64,000 nt of DNA from an uncultured Croceitalea sp. (GTDB taxonomy: Bacteria; Bacteroidota; Bacteroidia; Flavobacteriales; Flavobacteriaceae). Under the pieces are notes generated by a model. It had not been told where the DNA came from, did no database searches, and saw nothing but the letters and a program-made list of their open reading frames with translations. Location of the stretch: the NCBI GenBank assembly GCA_947499565.1, contig CANMOV010000001.1, positions 372,001-436,000 of the forward strand, written 5' to 3'. Made by a program: the position numbers and the translations under genes. Position 1 is the stretch's first letter. The number at the start of each line of letters is the position of its first letter. Shown piece by piece: positions 17,571-26,304 of this stretch.

Positions 17571-18416
17571 ATGGTCAATTTTAACGGAAACCTTATTTCA
17601 TCCGGTGCTTTTTTCTTAAATCATGAAAATCGTGGTTTTAAGTATGGGGATGCTCTTTTTGAAACGATACGTATTATTAATGGAAAACTACTTTTTTGGG
17701 AAGACCATTATTTTCGCCTTATGTCTAGTATGCGTATTCTAAGAATGGAAATTCCTATGGAATTTACCATGGAATTTTTAGAGGAGGAGTTTTTAAAGAC
17801 ATTGACGGCCAATGAACTCATGGATAAGCCTGTTAGAGCTAGGTTAACGGTATATAGAAATGATGGTGGCAAGTATACACCAAGCACGAATGATTGTTCA
17901 TTTGTAATTGAAATGGAGGAACTAGATGTTCCTTTTTATACCATAGATGATACTTCTTATGAAGTTGAATTATTTAAAGATTTTTATGTAAATGCAGATA
18001 TGCTCTCTAATTTGAAGACAACAAATAAGGTGTTGCATACTGTTTCTAGCGTTTTTGCAAAAGAGAATGGTTATCAAAATTGTTTGTTACTAAATGGAGC
18101 AAAACGAGTTGTAGAAGGTATTAATGGTAATATTTTTCTAGTCTCTAATCAAACTATTAAAACCCCTCCTTTAAAGGACGGATGTCTGGATGGTATTCTT
18201 AGAAAAAAGTTGCTAGAAATTATTTCTAAATGGGATGATTTTGAATTAGAAGAAACTTCAATTTCTCCTTTTGAGCTTCAAAAAGCAGATGAGCTCTTTA
18301 TTACCAATACTATTATAGGAATAAAGCCAATTACAAAATATCGAAAAAAAGAATTTGACACCAAAGTTGCTAAAAGTCTACTCGGACGCCTTAATGCCTT
18401 AGCTCGTTTAAGCTAG
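17571..18416 (+). CDS. Aminotransferase class IV (branched-chain/ADC lyase-like)
   Basis: 281 aa, a PLP fold-type IV enzyme, cytoplasmic. N-terminal FKYGDALFETIRI, the ED.YFRL motif with SSMRILRM, LKTTNKVLH containing the probable PLP lysine, VVEGINGNIFLV, and the C-terminal ITNTIIGIKPI motif are all visible. The family includes branched-chain aminotransferase, D-amino acid aminotransferase and aminodeoxychorismate lyase (PabC). The short length and sequence style favour a PabC-like or unassigned class; the exact substrate cannot be decided. The stop shares a CTAG palindrome with the stop of the convergent yqgE-like gene. Confidence 0.85.
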   Translation: MVNFNGNLISSGAFFLNHENRGFKYGDALFETIRIINGKLLFWEDHYFRLMSSMRILRMEIPMEFTMEFLEEEFLKTLTANELMDKPVRARLTVYRNDGGKYTPSTNDCSFVIEMEELDVPFYTIDDTSYEVELFKDFYVNADMLSNLKTTNKVLHTVSSVFAKENGYQNCLLLNGAKRVVEGINGNIFLVSNQTIKTPPLKDGCLDGILRKKLLEIISKWDDFELEETSISPFELQKADELFITNTIIGIKPITKYRKKEFDTKVAKSLLGRLNALARLS

Positions 18417-18973
18417 TTTAAAGTTGGATTTTCAGGAGCATTTGACCAAATAAGGTAATCTCCACCTAATTCAACCATTTTCTCTTTCCAGAAAGCGCTG
18501 GCAGATTTTTGTATGATGTTGCTTTCGTACTCGTTTTTTACTACAACCCAAGATTTAGAAGATAGTTCTTGGTCTAGTTGAAGTGAGTCCCAGCCCGAAT
18601 ATCCTAAAAAGAAACGGATATCATTTTCTGTTATCACTTTATCATTTATTAGTTTAATAGTTTTTTCAAAATCACCGCCCCAATAAATCCCGTCAGAAAT
18701 TTCTATGCTCCCTTCTATAAGGTTGGGAACTTTATGAATAAAATAGAGATTGTCTTGTTCTACAGGACCTCCATTAAATACTTTAAATGGAACTGTAATT
18801 TCTGTGATAAGATCACTAATGTCATATTCCAAAGGTTTGTTCAAAATAAAGCCTACAGAACCTTCATCGTTATGTTCTGCTAACAGGACAACGGAACGAT
18901 TAAAAGAAACATCACCTGTTATAGAGGGTTCTGCAATTAAAAGCTTTCCTTTTTTTGGTTTTAAACCTACCAT
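18413..18973 (-). CDS. YqgE/AlgH family protein
   Basis: 186 aa, the usual size of the UPF0301 (YqgE/AlgH) family. Recognisable are GKLLIAEPSI.GDVSFNRSVVLLAEH at the N-terminus, GFILNKPL, the FNGGPVEQDNLYFIH motif and the FFLGYSGWDSLQLDQEL segment. The biochemical role is unknown; AlgH was linked to alginate regulation in Pseudomonas. Its last codon overlaps the aminotransferase gene by 4 nt, stop against stop. Immediately upstream (to 19090) is the HU gene, transcribed in the same direction but with its own promoter and terminator. Confidence 0.93.
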   Translation of the reverse strand: MVGLKPKKGKLLIAEPSITGDVSFNRSVVLLAEHNDEGSVGFILNKPLEYDISDLITEITVPFKVFNGGPVEQDNLYFIHKVPNLIEGSIEISDGIYWGGDFEKTIKLINDKVITENDIRFFLGYSGWDSLQLDQELSSKSWVVVKNEYESNIIQKSASAFWKEKMVELGGDYLIWSNAPENPTLN

Positions 18974-19039
18974 TACTAATACATTAGCTTATTAAATGTA
19001 GTATTTTAATTTATATTTTCAAAAAAGGGCTAAAACAAT

Positions 19040-19067
19040 AAAAGCGCTCCAATTAAGAAGCGCTTTT
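19040..19067 (-). terminator. Terminator downstream of the HU gene
   Basis: A 9-bp stem AAAAGCGCT / AGCGCTTTT closes a 10-nt loop, 22 bp after the HU stop on the minus strand, with T-rich flanks. Confidence 0.75.
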
Positions 19068-19089
19068 AAGGTATCTGTAAAATATAGAT

Positions 19090-19362
19090 TTAGTTTACCG
19101 ACTTTGCTAACTCAGCACCTGCCTTAAACTTTACAACGTTTTTAGCTGCAATTTTGATAGTCTGTCCAGTTTGTGGATTTCTACCTTCTCTTGCATTTCT
19201 TCTAGAAACAGACCAAGATCCGAAACCTACTAAAGAAACTCTACCACCTTTTTTAAGAGATCCTTCAACGTTTCCTAAGAAAGATTCCAATGCCTTTTTG
19301 GCTGCTGCTTTTGTGATGCCAGCATCAGCTGCCATTGCATCGATTAATTCTGTTTTGTTCAT
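19090..19362 (-). CDS. HU family DNA-binding protein
   Basis: 90 aa, matching HU: the helical N-terminus (MNKTELIDAMAADAGITKAAAK), LVGFGSWSVSRRNAR, the DNA-contacting arm with REGRNPQTGQTI around residues 56-67 and the Lys-rich end FKAGAELAKSVN. HU bends DNA and compacts the nucleoid. The gene has a well-formed promoter (19408-19437) and its own terminator, in keeping with a highly expressed single gene. The intergenic region upstream towards fmt is about 177 bp. Confidence 0.97.
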   Translation of the reverse strand: MNKTELIDAMAADAGITKAAAKKALESFLGNVEGSLKKGGRVSLVGFGSWSVSRRNAREGRNPQTGQTIKIAAKNVVKFKAGAELAKSVN

Positions 19363-19407
19363 AATTGAATTAAATTAATTGTTGTTAAAATAATTTTAAT
19401 GCTGAAA

Positions 19408-19437
19408 CAAATTTATACGGAATTGTCGTTGAAGCAA
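19408..19437 (-). promoter_or_regulatory. HU gene promoter
   Basis: On the minus strand TTGC (19434-19437) is followed after 18-19 nt by TAAATTTG (19408-19415), a full match to the Bacteroidota promoter. The predicted start is about 40 nt before the HU ATG. Confidence 0.65.
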
Positions 19438-19539
19438 GTAAAATAAGGGGAAATCAGCGTTTTTGTTGATAACTCGGGGTGTTTGTTGATAAATGTGCGG
19501 CTTTTCTACAAATTTCCTTAGCCTAGTCATAGTGCGACT

Positions 19540-20511
19540 TTAGCGGACATATGCATTTTTTGATAGTTGTAAACCATTTAAGACTTCTTGTGTTTTCATT
19601 TTTCGCTTACCTGGAAGCTGAATTTCTAATAAGTTGAGGTAGCCATCTTTAGCGGCAATTTTAATTGTCTTTTTAGTAGGAATTATTTTTCCAAGAGTAT
19701 GATTATGCTTTTCGGATTCAATCTCTGTTTGGTATATTTTGAGTTGTAATTCATCTTCATCATTATATAAGGTTGTCCAAGCTGTAGGGTAGGGGCTCAG
19801 TCCTCTAATATGATTAAAAATTTCAATAATCGGCTTAGACCAATCTATTTTGCAGGTATCTCTATGAATTTTATGTGCAGGCTTTAAATCTTCAAACTCA
19901 GATTGTTTTTTCAACTCACTATCATTGACTTTTATTTTCTCTACAGTTTTTAGGATAAGTGTTGCTCCAAGGTTCATTAAGGTGTCGTGTAAGTCACCAG
20001 CAGTTGCTGTGTTATTAATCGCTGTACGCTCTTGAAGGATAATTTCACCGGTATCTATTTTTTCATCAATAAAAAATGTAGTGACACCAGTTTCTGTTTC
20101 TCCATTAATGATTGCCCAATTTATAGGTGCTGCTCCTCTATATTGAGGCAGAAGCGATGCATGAAGATTAAACGTGCCATACTCTGGCATTTGCCATACA
20201 GCTTTAGGGAGCATACGAAATGCAACTACTATCTGCAGATTAGCATTAAGCGCTTTTAAATCATCTAAAAAAGAAGCGGCCTTTAAATTTGTGGGTTGTA
20301 AAATTGGTAGACCTTTGGTTACAGCATATTCTTTTACAGCAGATGCTTTTAACTTTCTACCTCTACCAGCTGGTCTATCCGGCGCAGTAATAACTCCAAC
20401 AATGTTATAACCAGCATCCACTAGTTGGTCTAATCCTGCAACTGCAAAATCTGGAGTTCCCATAAAAACAATTCGTAAATCTCTAGTTTCCTTGTTTTGC
20501 TTCATATTCAT
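19540..20511 (-). CDS. fmt: Methionyl-tRNA formyltransferase
   Basis: 323 aa, close to the usual 310-320. The enzyme formylates initiator Met-tRNA using 10-formyltetrahydrofolate. LRIVFMGTPDFAV, APDRPAGRGRKL, FNLHASLLPQYRGAAPINW (with the catalytic Asn-His), a GDLHDTL segment supplying the Asp, and the C-terminal OB-like domain are present. The start is placed at the ATG 20509-20511, with a second ATG at 20505. Either way the gene begins inside the 3' end of recQ (stop at 20483), so the two are coupled. Confidence 0.95.
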   Translation of the reverse strand: MNMKQNKETRDLRIVFMGTPDFAVAGLDQLVDAGYNIVGVITAPDRPAGRGRKLKASAVKEYAVTKGLPILQPTNLKAASFLDDLKALNANLQIVVAFRMLPKAVWQMPEYGTFNLHASLLPQYRGAAPINWAIINGETETGVTTFFIDEKIDTGEIILQERTAINNTATAGDLHDTLMNLGATLILKTVEKIKVNDSELKKQSEFEDLKPAHKIHRDTCKIDWSKPIIEIFNHIRGLSPYPTAWTTLYNDEDELQLKIYQTEIESEKHNHTLGKIIPTKKTIKIAAKDGYLNLLEIQLPGKRKMKTQEVLNGLQLSKNAYVR

Positions 20512-22387
20512 TTTTATGGTTAATATGTACTAATTCATCTTCTAATAATTCCTGTAGCGCGGAAAGTATAGTGGTATCTTTTAATTCTAATGTTACTATA
20601 AGTTCTCTGGAGGTTAAACCTTTATGCTGTAAAAGTGCCAAAACTTGCTTCTTTATGGCAGAAATATCAGTATCGGTGTCGCTATTTCCAATACAAATAT
20701 CACATTTTCCACATGATTTTTTTAGATGCTCCCCAAAGTAATTTAGGATAAAAGCACTTCGACACTCGGTTTTATTTTCAACATAGGAAAGCATTTTTTT
20801 AAGATTTTCAATCTTAGTATTGTTTAATGATTGAATGGTTTTTGCAAATACGTTAATGGTTTTATCATCTTCTCTTGGAGCTAAAAAAGTAAGCTCCAAA
20901 TCATTTTTGGTTCTGGTATAATTAACGAGATTATCTTTTTCTAATTTTTGCAATACTTGAGCAATCTTATCCTCTGCAATATTGGTTTTTTTAGCAATTA
21001 AAAAAGGATTTATTTTGGTTTCAAAATCAAACAGACCGCCATAGGTTCTAACAATAGACTGGATAATAGGGGCAATATCTTTGTTTCTTTCCAGGTAATT
21101 AAATAGTACTTCCTTCTTGATTATGAATTGCAAAGTTATTTTCTGCTGAAAATTTTCTGAAAGTGAGAGCACTGAGTTTTGATCTAGAACCCTAAGGCCG
21201 TTATAAGTACGAAGTTGATTTAAATCATACTTGCTACAAAAGGAATTAAAGTTTAAACTAAAGGATTCGCCGCTGCCTTCCCCATAGGCAATTTGAAAAT
21301 GACTATTTAAGCGTTTGTAAAGGAGTTTAATAAAGGCAACATCAGCTAAGGATTGAATAAATTGTCTTTTTGCCAGTTGCTTGTCTTCCGCATTGGTGAG
21401 AATAATAGCTTTGGCTGGTTTTCCATCTCTTCCTGCTCTACCTGCTTCTTGAAAGTAATTCTCAATACTATCCGGAATTTGATAGTGAACTACTGAACGC
21501 ACGTGTGGATTATCAATACCCATTCCAAAAGCATTGGTGGCAACCATTACCTTAATTTTACCATTGAGCCAATTGGATAGTTTTTGTTTTTTCTCTGTTT
21601 TAGACAAACCGCCATGAAAAAAAGTAACACTAAGATTATTCCTTGCTAATAAATCACTTATTTGTAATGTCATTCTTCGGGTACGAACATATACAATACT
21701 GTTGTCTTTTATCCCTTTTAGCTGTTGTAGTAATTGGTACTGTTTATCTTCATAAACCTTTACTTTAAAAGAAATGTTTTTTCTTTCAAAAGAGTCTTTA
21801 GCGATAAAAGGATTTTCTAATTTTAGATTTTGAATAATATCTTGTCCCACTTTATTGGTTGCGGTCGCGGTGAGAGCAATTATAGGCTTCTCTGGAACAA
21901 GTTTTCTTAGAATAGCACATTTTAGATAAGCAGGTCTAAAATCGTGTCCCCATTGCGAAATACAATGCGCTTCATCAATTGCAATAAGACTTACATTCAT
22001 TTGTTGAATGCGTTCTTGTACTAAAGACTGTTGCAATCGCTCTGGTGATATGTATAGGAACTTATAATTTCCATAGACACAATTATCTAATAAATCATTT
22101 AGCGCATCAAAAGATATTCCACCTGCAAGCGCAATTGCTTTAATACCTTTTTCTTTTAAGCTATCTACTTGATTTTGAATTAATGCAACAAGTGGCGAAA
22201 CTACAATGCAAATACCATCCATACACATTGCAGGCACTTGAAAGCAGAGCGATTTTCCACCCCCAGTTGGCATTAATGCCAACACATCTTTCTCCTTTAG
22301 AAGAGCTGAAATAACCTTTTCTTGGGACCCACGGAATGTTGTAAATCCCCAGTATTTTTTAAGAATAGCAGTTAGTTCTTCTTGCAC
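20483..22387 (-). CDS. recQ: ATP-dependent DNA helicase RecQ
   Basis: 634 aa. Superfamily 2 helicase motifs are present: LMPTGGGKSLCFQVP (Walker A), the DEAH box IAIDEAHCISQWGHDFRPAY, and a C-terminal helicase domain with the GRAGRDGKPA arginine finger. A zinc-binding RQC region follows with CRSAF..YFGE....CGKCDIC. A HRDC domain is not obvious, so this looks like a short RecQ. It starts at a GTG that overlaps the stop of the upstream ATPase gene by one base (TAGTG), showing tight translational coupling in a 3-gene run ATPase-recQ-fmt. Confidence 0.95.
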   Translation of the reverse strand: MQEELTAILKKYWGFTTFRGSQEKVISALLKEKDVLALMPTGGGKSLCFQVPAMCMDGICIVVSPLVALIQNQVDSLKEKGIKAIALAGGISFDALNDLLDNCVYGNYKFLYISPERLQQSLVQERIQQMNVSLIAIDEAHCISQWGHDFRPAYLKCAILRKLVPEKPIIALTATATNKVGQDIIQNLKLENPFIAKDSFERKNISFKVKVYEDKQYQLLQQLKGIKDNSIVYVRTRRMTLQISDLLARNNLSVTFFHGGLSKTEKKQKLSNWLNGKIKVMVATNAFGMGIDNPHVRSVVHYQIPDSIENYFQEAGRAGRDGKPAKAIILTNAEDKQLAKRQFIQSLADVAFIKLLYKRLNSHFQIAYGEGSGESFSLNFNSFCSKYDLNQLRTYNGLRVLDQNSVLSLSENFQQKITLQFIIKKEVLFNYLERNKDIAPIIQSIVRTYGGLFDFETKINPFLIAKKTNIAEDKIAQVLQKLEKDNLVNYTRTKNDLELTFLAPREDDKTINVFAKTIQSLNNTKIENLKKMLSYVENKTECRSAFILNYFGEHLKKSCGKCDICIGNSDTDTDISAIKKQVLALLQHKGLTSRELIVTLELKDTTILSALQELLEDELVHINHKNEYEAKQGN

Positions 22388-22950
22388 TAAATGAGTTTTA
22401 GTTCCTTTAAGATAAAGGAAATACGTTCAGGGATTGTGGTTTTTGGAACAGAAATAGGGGAGTAGCCATAGGCTTTGTAACTATTCATTAAATTTTCATG
22501 CAATTGTTCTGCTTCCGTAAAAGTTTCTAGACGTTCATTATCAGAAACATAAATTTCTTTCCATGGCGGCATAATGAAAATTGCATCATAACGATTATCC
22601 TTACATGTATCACTAAACTCTTCTGCATAAGATTGTTTAAAATAATCCATGTATGCTAAAACATCTGGCATGCCTCTATCAAAAAAACTAACAGGTACAT
22701 CTAAATTCTCAGCCTCTTTAAAATGCGCTAAACGCCCTTCTAATAAAAGCTGGTTAAATTTAAGTGGGTCATCTACGAAGGCCAAGGGATTAGATACAGG
22801 AATTTTTTTTGTTCCATCTTTTTTTGCTTTGGCAGTCATACTGCGTATGATTTCATGAAAACATGGGTAGCCTTCAGCTTCTATACCCTCTACTACAACC
22901 GTTTTACCAGTTCCTGGAGCACCGGTGATAACTATTCTTTTTAAACTCAA
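22387..22950 (-). CDS. AAA family ATPase (AAA_28-like nucleotide-binding protein)
   Basis: 187 aa with a Walker A GAPGTGKT at about 10-17 and FFDRGMPDVLAY in the middle, typical of the NadR/TTD14-like AAA_28 family, which are kinase-like P-loop proteins of uncertain substrate. The start codon is TTG (22948-22950); no in-frame ATG precedes the conserved SLKRIVITGAPG start. It is the first gene of the run that continues into recQ. Confidence 0.8.
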   Translation of the reverse strand: MSLKRIVITGAPGTGKTVVVEGIEAEGYPCFHEIIRSMTAKAKKDGTKKIPVSNPLAFVDDPLKFNQLLLEGRLAHFKEAENLDVPVSFFDRGMPDVLAYMDYFKQSYAEEFSDTCKDNRYDAIFIMPPWKEIYVSDNERLETFTEAEQLHENLMNSYKAYGYSPISVPKTTIPERISFILKELKLI

Positions 22951-23019
22951 TAAAGTTATTATTTAACTATACAAAGTAATGAAATAGGTTTTAGGGAAAA
23001 AAATTGCGGTATAAGAGAT

Positions 23020-23027
23020 TATATTTG
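23020..23027 (+). promoter_or_regulatory. Candidate -7 box for the DUF493 gene
   Basis: TATATTTG matches TAnnTTTG and would start transcription only a few bases before the ATG at 23040. A TTGC lies 12 nt upstream, shorter than the usual spacing. Confidence 0.35.
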
Positions 23028-23039
23028 TAAAAAAAATGC

Positions 23040-23327
23040 ATGGACGCAAAGAAGTCAAAAGAGTTTTACGATAGACTTAGAGCACAACTTTTAGAAGACA
23101 CAGCATGGCCTTCTAAATACCTATATAAATTTATAGTTCCTACAGACAAAGAGAAGATAGATAGCATTACCAATATCTTTGATAATATAGGTGCAGTAAT
23201 TGAATCTAAACAGTCAAAAAAAGGTACATACACTAGCGTTTCTATAACTGTTACCTTGGAAAATCCAGATGCTGTTATCAAAAAATATAAAGAAGTATCA
23301 GAAGTAGAAGGGGTAATTTCCCTTTAA
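23040..23327 (+). CDS. DUF493 family protein
   Basis: 95 aa, the standard size of the DUF493 (YbeD-like) family. The WPSKYLYKFIVPTDKEK segment and the repeated beta strands TYTSVSITVTLENPD and YKEVSEVEGVISL give an ACT-like alpha/beta fold. In E. coli the homologue is the small regulatory protein YbeD. Function here is unknown. It is followed 83 bp later by the DUF4290 gene. Confidence 0.88.
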   Translation: MDAKKSKEFYDRLRAQLLEDTAWPSKYLYKFIVPTDKEKIDSITNIFDNIGAVIESKQSKKGTYTSVSITVTLENPDAVIKKYKEVSEVEGVISL

Positions 23328-23410
23328 AACCAGTATAAATGCAATAAATTTCTTATTTTGCGCTTATATAACGGATACTTCCTGTTAGTAATAATCATAA
23401 ACTTTCCAGT

Positions 23411-24070
23411 TTGAATTTAGTAGAAAATTTAGAATACAATACGGAGCGCCCGCATTTGATTATACCAGAATATGGTAGACACTTTCAAAAAATGGTGGAT
23501 CATGCGGTCTCTATAGAAGATAAAGAAGAACGAAATAAGGTAGCACAAGCTATTATTAGTGTAATGGGAAATTTGCAGCCTCACTTGCGGGATGTTCCAG
23601 ATTTTCAACATAAACTTTGGGACCAACTTTTTATAATGTCGGATTTTAAGTTAGATGTTGATTCCCCATTCCCAATTACTTCAAAAGAGGATTTAAGACA
23701 ACGTCCAGAAGCATTAGAATATCCTCAGAATCATCCAAAATACAGATTTTATGGTAATAATATTAAGCGGATGGTTGATGTTGCTGTAAAATGGGAAAAA
23801 GGAGATTTAAGAGATGGCTTGGAGTATGCAATTGCCAATCACATGAAAAAGTGCTATTTAAATTGGAATAAGGATACTGTTGAAGATTCTGCAATTTTTG
23901 CACATTTAAAAGAATTGAGCAATGGAGAAATAGATTTGGCTCCAAAAGGTGAAAGCTTAACAGAAAGCAACCAATTCTTAAAAAATAGGGTTCAGAAATC
24001 GACCAGAAGTTATAATAACAGCAATAACAAGAAGAACCACAGAAATAACCGAAACAAAAAGAGGTATTAA
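23411..24070 (+). CDS. DUF4290 domain-containing protein
   Basis: 219 aa. The N-terminal 170 residues match the DUF4290 family, which is confined to Bacteroidota: NLEYNTERPHLIIPEYGRH, the INLQPHLRDVPDF-like motif and KHPKYRFYGNNIKRMV. The last 40 residues are Asn, Lys and Arg rich and probably disordered, possibly nucleic-acid binding. The ORF begins with TTG at 23411, directly before the conserved NLVENLEYN start. murA follows 22 bp later, the usual neighbour in this phylum. Confidence 0.9.
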   Translation: MNLVENLEYNTERPHLIIPEYGRHFQKMVDHAVSIEDKEERNKVAQAIISVMGNLQPHLRDVPDFQHKLWDQLFIMSDFKLDVDSPFPITSKEDLRQRPEALEYPQNHPKYRFYGNNIKRMVDVAVKWEKGDLRDGLEYAIANHMKKCYLNWNKDTVEDSAIFAHLKELSNGEIDLAPKGESLTESNQFLKNRVQKSTRSYNNSNNKKNHRNNRNKKRY

Positions 24071-24092
24071 TTTTAGCACTTCAAAAGGATAA

Positions 24093-25400
24093 ATGGGTAC
24101 ATTTAGAATAGAAGGGGGACATCAACTAAAAGGAGAAATAACCCCTCAAGGAGCAAAGAACGAGGCACTTCAAATTCTTTGCGCAGTACTACTTACAGAT
24201 GAAAAAGTTACTATACATAACATTCCAGACATTGTTGATGTAAATAAACTTATTGCTCTTCTAGAGGATTTAGGTGTTAAGATACAAAAGAAAGGCAAAG
24301 GTTCTTATACCTTTAAATCGGATGATGTTAATCTAGAGTACTTGCAATCTGACCAATTTAAGCAAGATGGACGTGGTCTTAGAGGTTCTATTATGCTTGT
24401 AGGTCCACTTTTAGGACGATTTGGTAAAGGGTACATTCCAAAACCAGGAGGTGATAAAATAGGACGTAGGAGGTTAGACACTCATTTTGAAGGCTTTATT
24501 AAGCTGGGTGCTAAGTTTCGATATAATAAAGAAGAGTATTTCTACGGTGTGGAGGCAGAGAAGCTAAAGGGTACTTATATGCTTTTAGATGAAGCCTCTG
24601 TAACTGGGACAGCAAATATAGTAATGGCAGCTGTTCTCGCTGAAGGTACCACTACAATTTATAATGCCGCCTGCGAACCTTATTTGCAACAATTATGCAA
24701 GATGTTGGTGCGTATGGGCGCTAAAATTACTGGAATTGGTTCTAACTTATTAAATATTGAAGGTGTAGAAAGCTTGGGTGGAACTGACCATACCATGTTA
24801 CCTGATATGATTGAAATTGGTAGTTGGGTTGGCCTTGCTGCAATGACTAAAAGTGAACTGACTATAAAAAATGTTAGTTGGGATGATTTAGGACAGATAC
24901 CAAATGCTTTTCAGAAGCTTGGAATTAAGTTAGAGCGCCGTAATGATGATATCTATGTTCCAGCTCATAAAGATGGATACGAAGTTCAAAATTATATAGA
25001 CGGTTCTATTTTGACCATAGCAGATGCTCCATGGCCTGGACTAACTCCAGATTTATTAAGTATTTTATTGGTTGTAGCAATACAAGCAAAAGGAGAGGTG
25101 GTTATTCATCAAAAAATGTTTGAAAGCCGTCTGTTCTTTGTAGATAAATTATTGGATATGGGTGCTAAGATTATTCTATGCGACCCACACCGAGCCACTG
25201 TTATTGGACATAATTTTCAATCTACTTTGAAAGCTACCACAATGACTTCACCGGATATTAGGGCCGGGGTTTCTTTATTAATTGCAGCACTTTCTGCAAA
25301 AGGCACTTCTACTATTCATAATATTGAGCAGATAGATCGTGGTTATGAAAATATAGATGAAAGATTAAGAGCTATTGGAGCTAAAATAGATAGAATTTAA
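24093..25400 (+). CDS. murA: UDP-N-acetylglucosamine 1-carboxyvinyltransferase (MurA) with Asp at the fosfomycin site
   Basis: 435 aa. It catalyses the first committed step of peptidoglycan synthesis, adding enolpyruvate to UDP-GlcNAc. Recognisable are GGHQLKGEITPQGAKNEALQILCA, LRGSIMLVGPLLGRFG and DMIEIGSWVGLAA. The catalytic-loop residue that is Cys115 in E. coli is Asp here (PGGDKIG, D121). In Mycobacterium and Chlamydia the same change gives intrinsic fosfomycin resistance. It lies 22 bp after the DUF4290 gene and is probably co-transcribed. Confidence 0.96.
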   Translation: MGTFRIEGGHQLKGEITPQGAKNEALQILCAVLLTDEKVTIHNIPDIVDVNKLIALLEDLGVKIQKKGKGSYTFKSDDVNLEYLQSDQFKQDGRGLRGSIMLVGPLLGRFGKGYIPKPGGDKIGRRRLDTHFEGFIKLGAKFRYNKEEYFYGVEAEKLKGTYMLLDEASVTGTANIVMAAVLAEGTTTIYNAACEPYLQQLCKMLVRMGAKITGIGSNLLNIEGVESLGGTDHTMLPDMIEIGSWVGLAAMTKSELTIKNVSWDDLGQIPNAFQKLGIKLERRNDDIYVPAHKDGYEVQNYIDGSILTIADAPWPGLTPDLLSILLVVAIQAKGEVVIHQKMFESRLFFVDKLLDMGAKIILCDPHRATVIGHNFQSTLKATTMTSPDIRAGVSLLIAALSAKGTSTIHNIEQIDRGYENIDERLRAIGAKIDRI

Positions 25401-25408
25401 AGGTTTTA

Positions 25409-25864
25409 TTAACCAAGTCCATAAACTTTTTTTGCACTTGCAATTTGCTCTTTTTCCGTTGTCTCGGGGTATAATATATATTTTGGGGCTATAATTGGTT
25501 TTATATTTTCAATTGTAATTTTTGTAATGGTTGCAAATGGAAATTTACCCTCTGTCATTTCTAACAATTCTTTTTCCATATTTAGGAATTCCAAATCTTT
25601 CTTTTCAATGATTTTTGCTTTTCCTTTTATTTGAAATCCTTTTTGAACTAGGATGTCAATAAAACTAATACACACATTCTCATTTTGTTTAATGTTCTTT
25701 ACGGTTTGTGGTGAAGCGATGTTCGCAACGATAATCGAATTGATTCCATAAAATTTAAAAATTTCTTTTGGAGAAACATTGGGGACATTTATAGAAGAAG
25801 CAGTTGCTAGCCAACATAAAACACTTTTATCTATACACTCTTTTACGTCTATTGTTAGTCTCAT
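25409..25864 (-). CDS. Pyridoxamine 5'-phosphate oxidase-fold protein
   Basis: 151 aa, FMN-binding split-barrel type. The N-terminal CWLATASSINVPNVSPKE and the ISFIDILVQKGFQIKGKAKI segment are the family's signature strands. Members include FMN-dependent oxidases and flavin storage or reductase proteins, and no substrate can be named. The gene is convergent with murA (8 bp between stops) and is the last of a long minus-strand series of small accessory genes. Confidence 0.82.
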   Translation of the reverse strand: MRLTIDVKECIDKSVLCWLATASSINVPNVSPKEIFKFYGINSIIVANIASPQTVKNIKQNENVCISFIDILVQKGFQIKGKAKIIEKKDLEFLNMEKELLEMTEGKFPFATITKITIENIKPIIAPKYILYPETTEKEQIASAKKVYGLG

Positions 25865-25923
25865 TGGTTAAATTTTTAAAATCAATTAAAACTATGTTTT
25901 AGCTGATCCTTCTCTAAATCTAT

Positions 25924-26301
25924 TTATTCTGATTGCACAAGTTGTTTAAACCCACCATAAACCATTCTACTACTATCAAATATTAATTTATTTGGATTAG
26001 TGAGGGGTGCAACCAATTCTGTCATTCTTGAATCTGTAGGAACTTTTTTATTAGCGATGTCTCGAATCTCTTTTGACGGAAAAACAACCCAGCCAAATAT
26101 AACTTCCTCATCTTCTTTTACATCTACAATTTCTATAAAAGACTTTGTGCCTTCCAGGGACAAATCGTCACCAACGAATTCATAATAGGCAATTGCACCA
26201 TATTCTTTCCAAATTTCTGCTACGCTTTCGGCCACCATTTTGTATTCATCCAAATAAATTCTTGGAATTGGAAGAACAAAACCATCTATATAATTTTCCA
26301 T
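25924..26301 (-). CDS. DUF1428 family protein
   Basis: 125 aa. The YIDGFVLPIPRIYLDEYK start, the middle EEVIFGWVVFPSKEIRD and the ending FDSSRMVYGGFKQLVQSE are characteristic of the DUF1428 (YbaA-like) family, a ferredoxin-like alpha/beta dimer of unknown function. It follows the lipoprotein gene by 3 bp (stop 26305), so they are probably co-transcribed. Confidence 0.9.
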   Translation of the reverse strand: MENYIDGFVLPIPRIYLDEYKMVAESVAEIWKEYGAIAYYEFVGDDLSLEGTKSFIEIVDVKEDEEVIFGWVVFPSKEIRDIANKKVPTDSRMTELVAPLTNPNKLIFDSSRMVYGGFKQLVQSE

Positions 26302-26304
26302 ATT

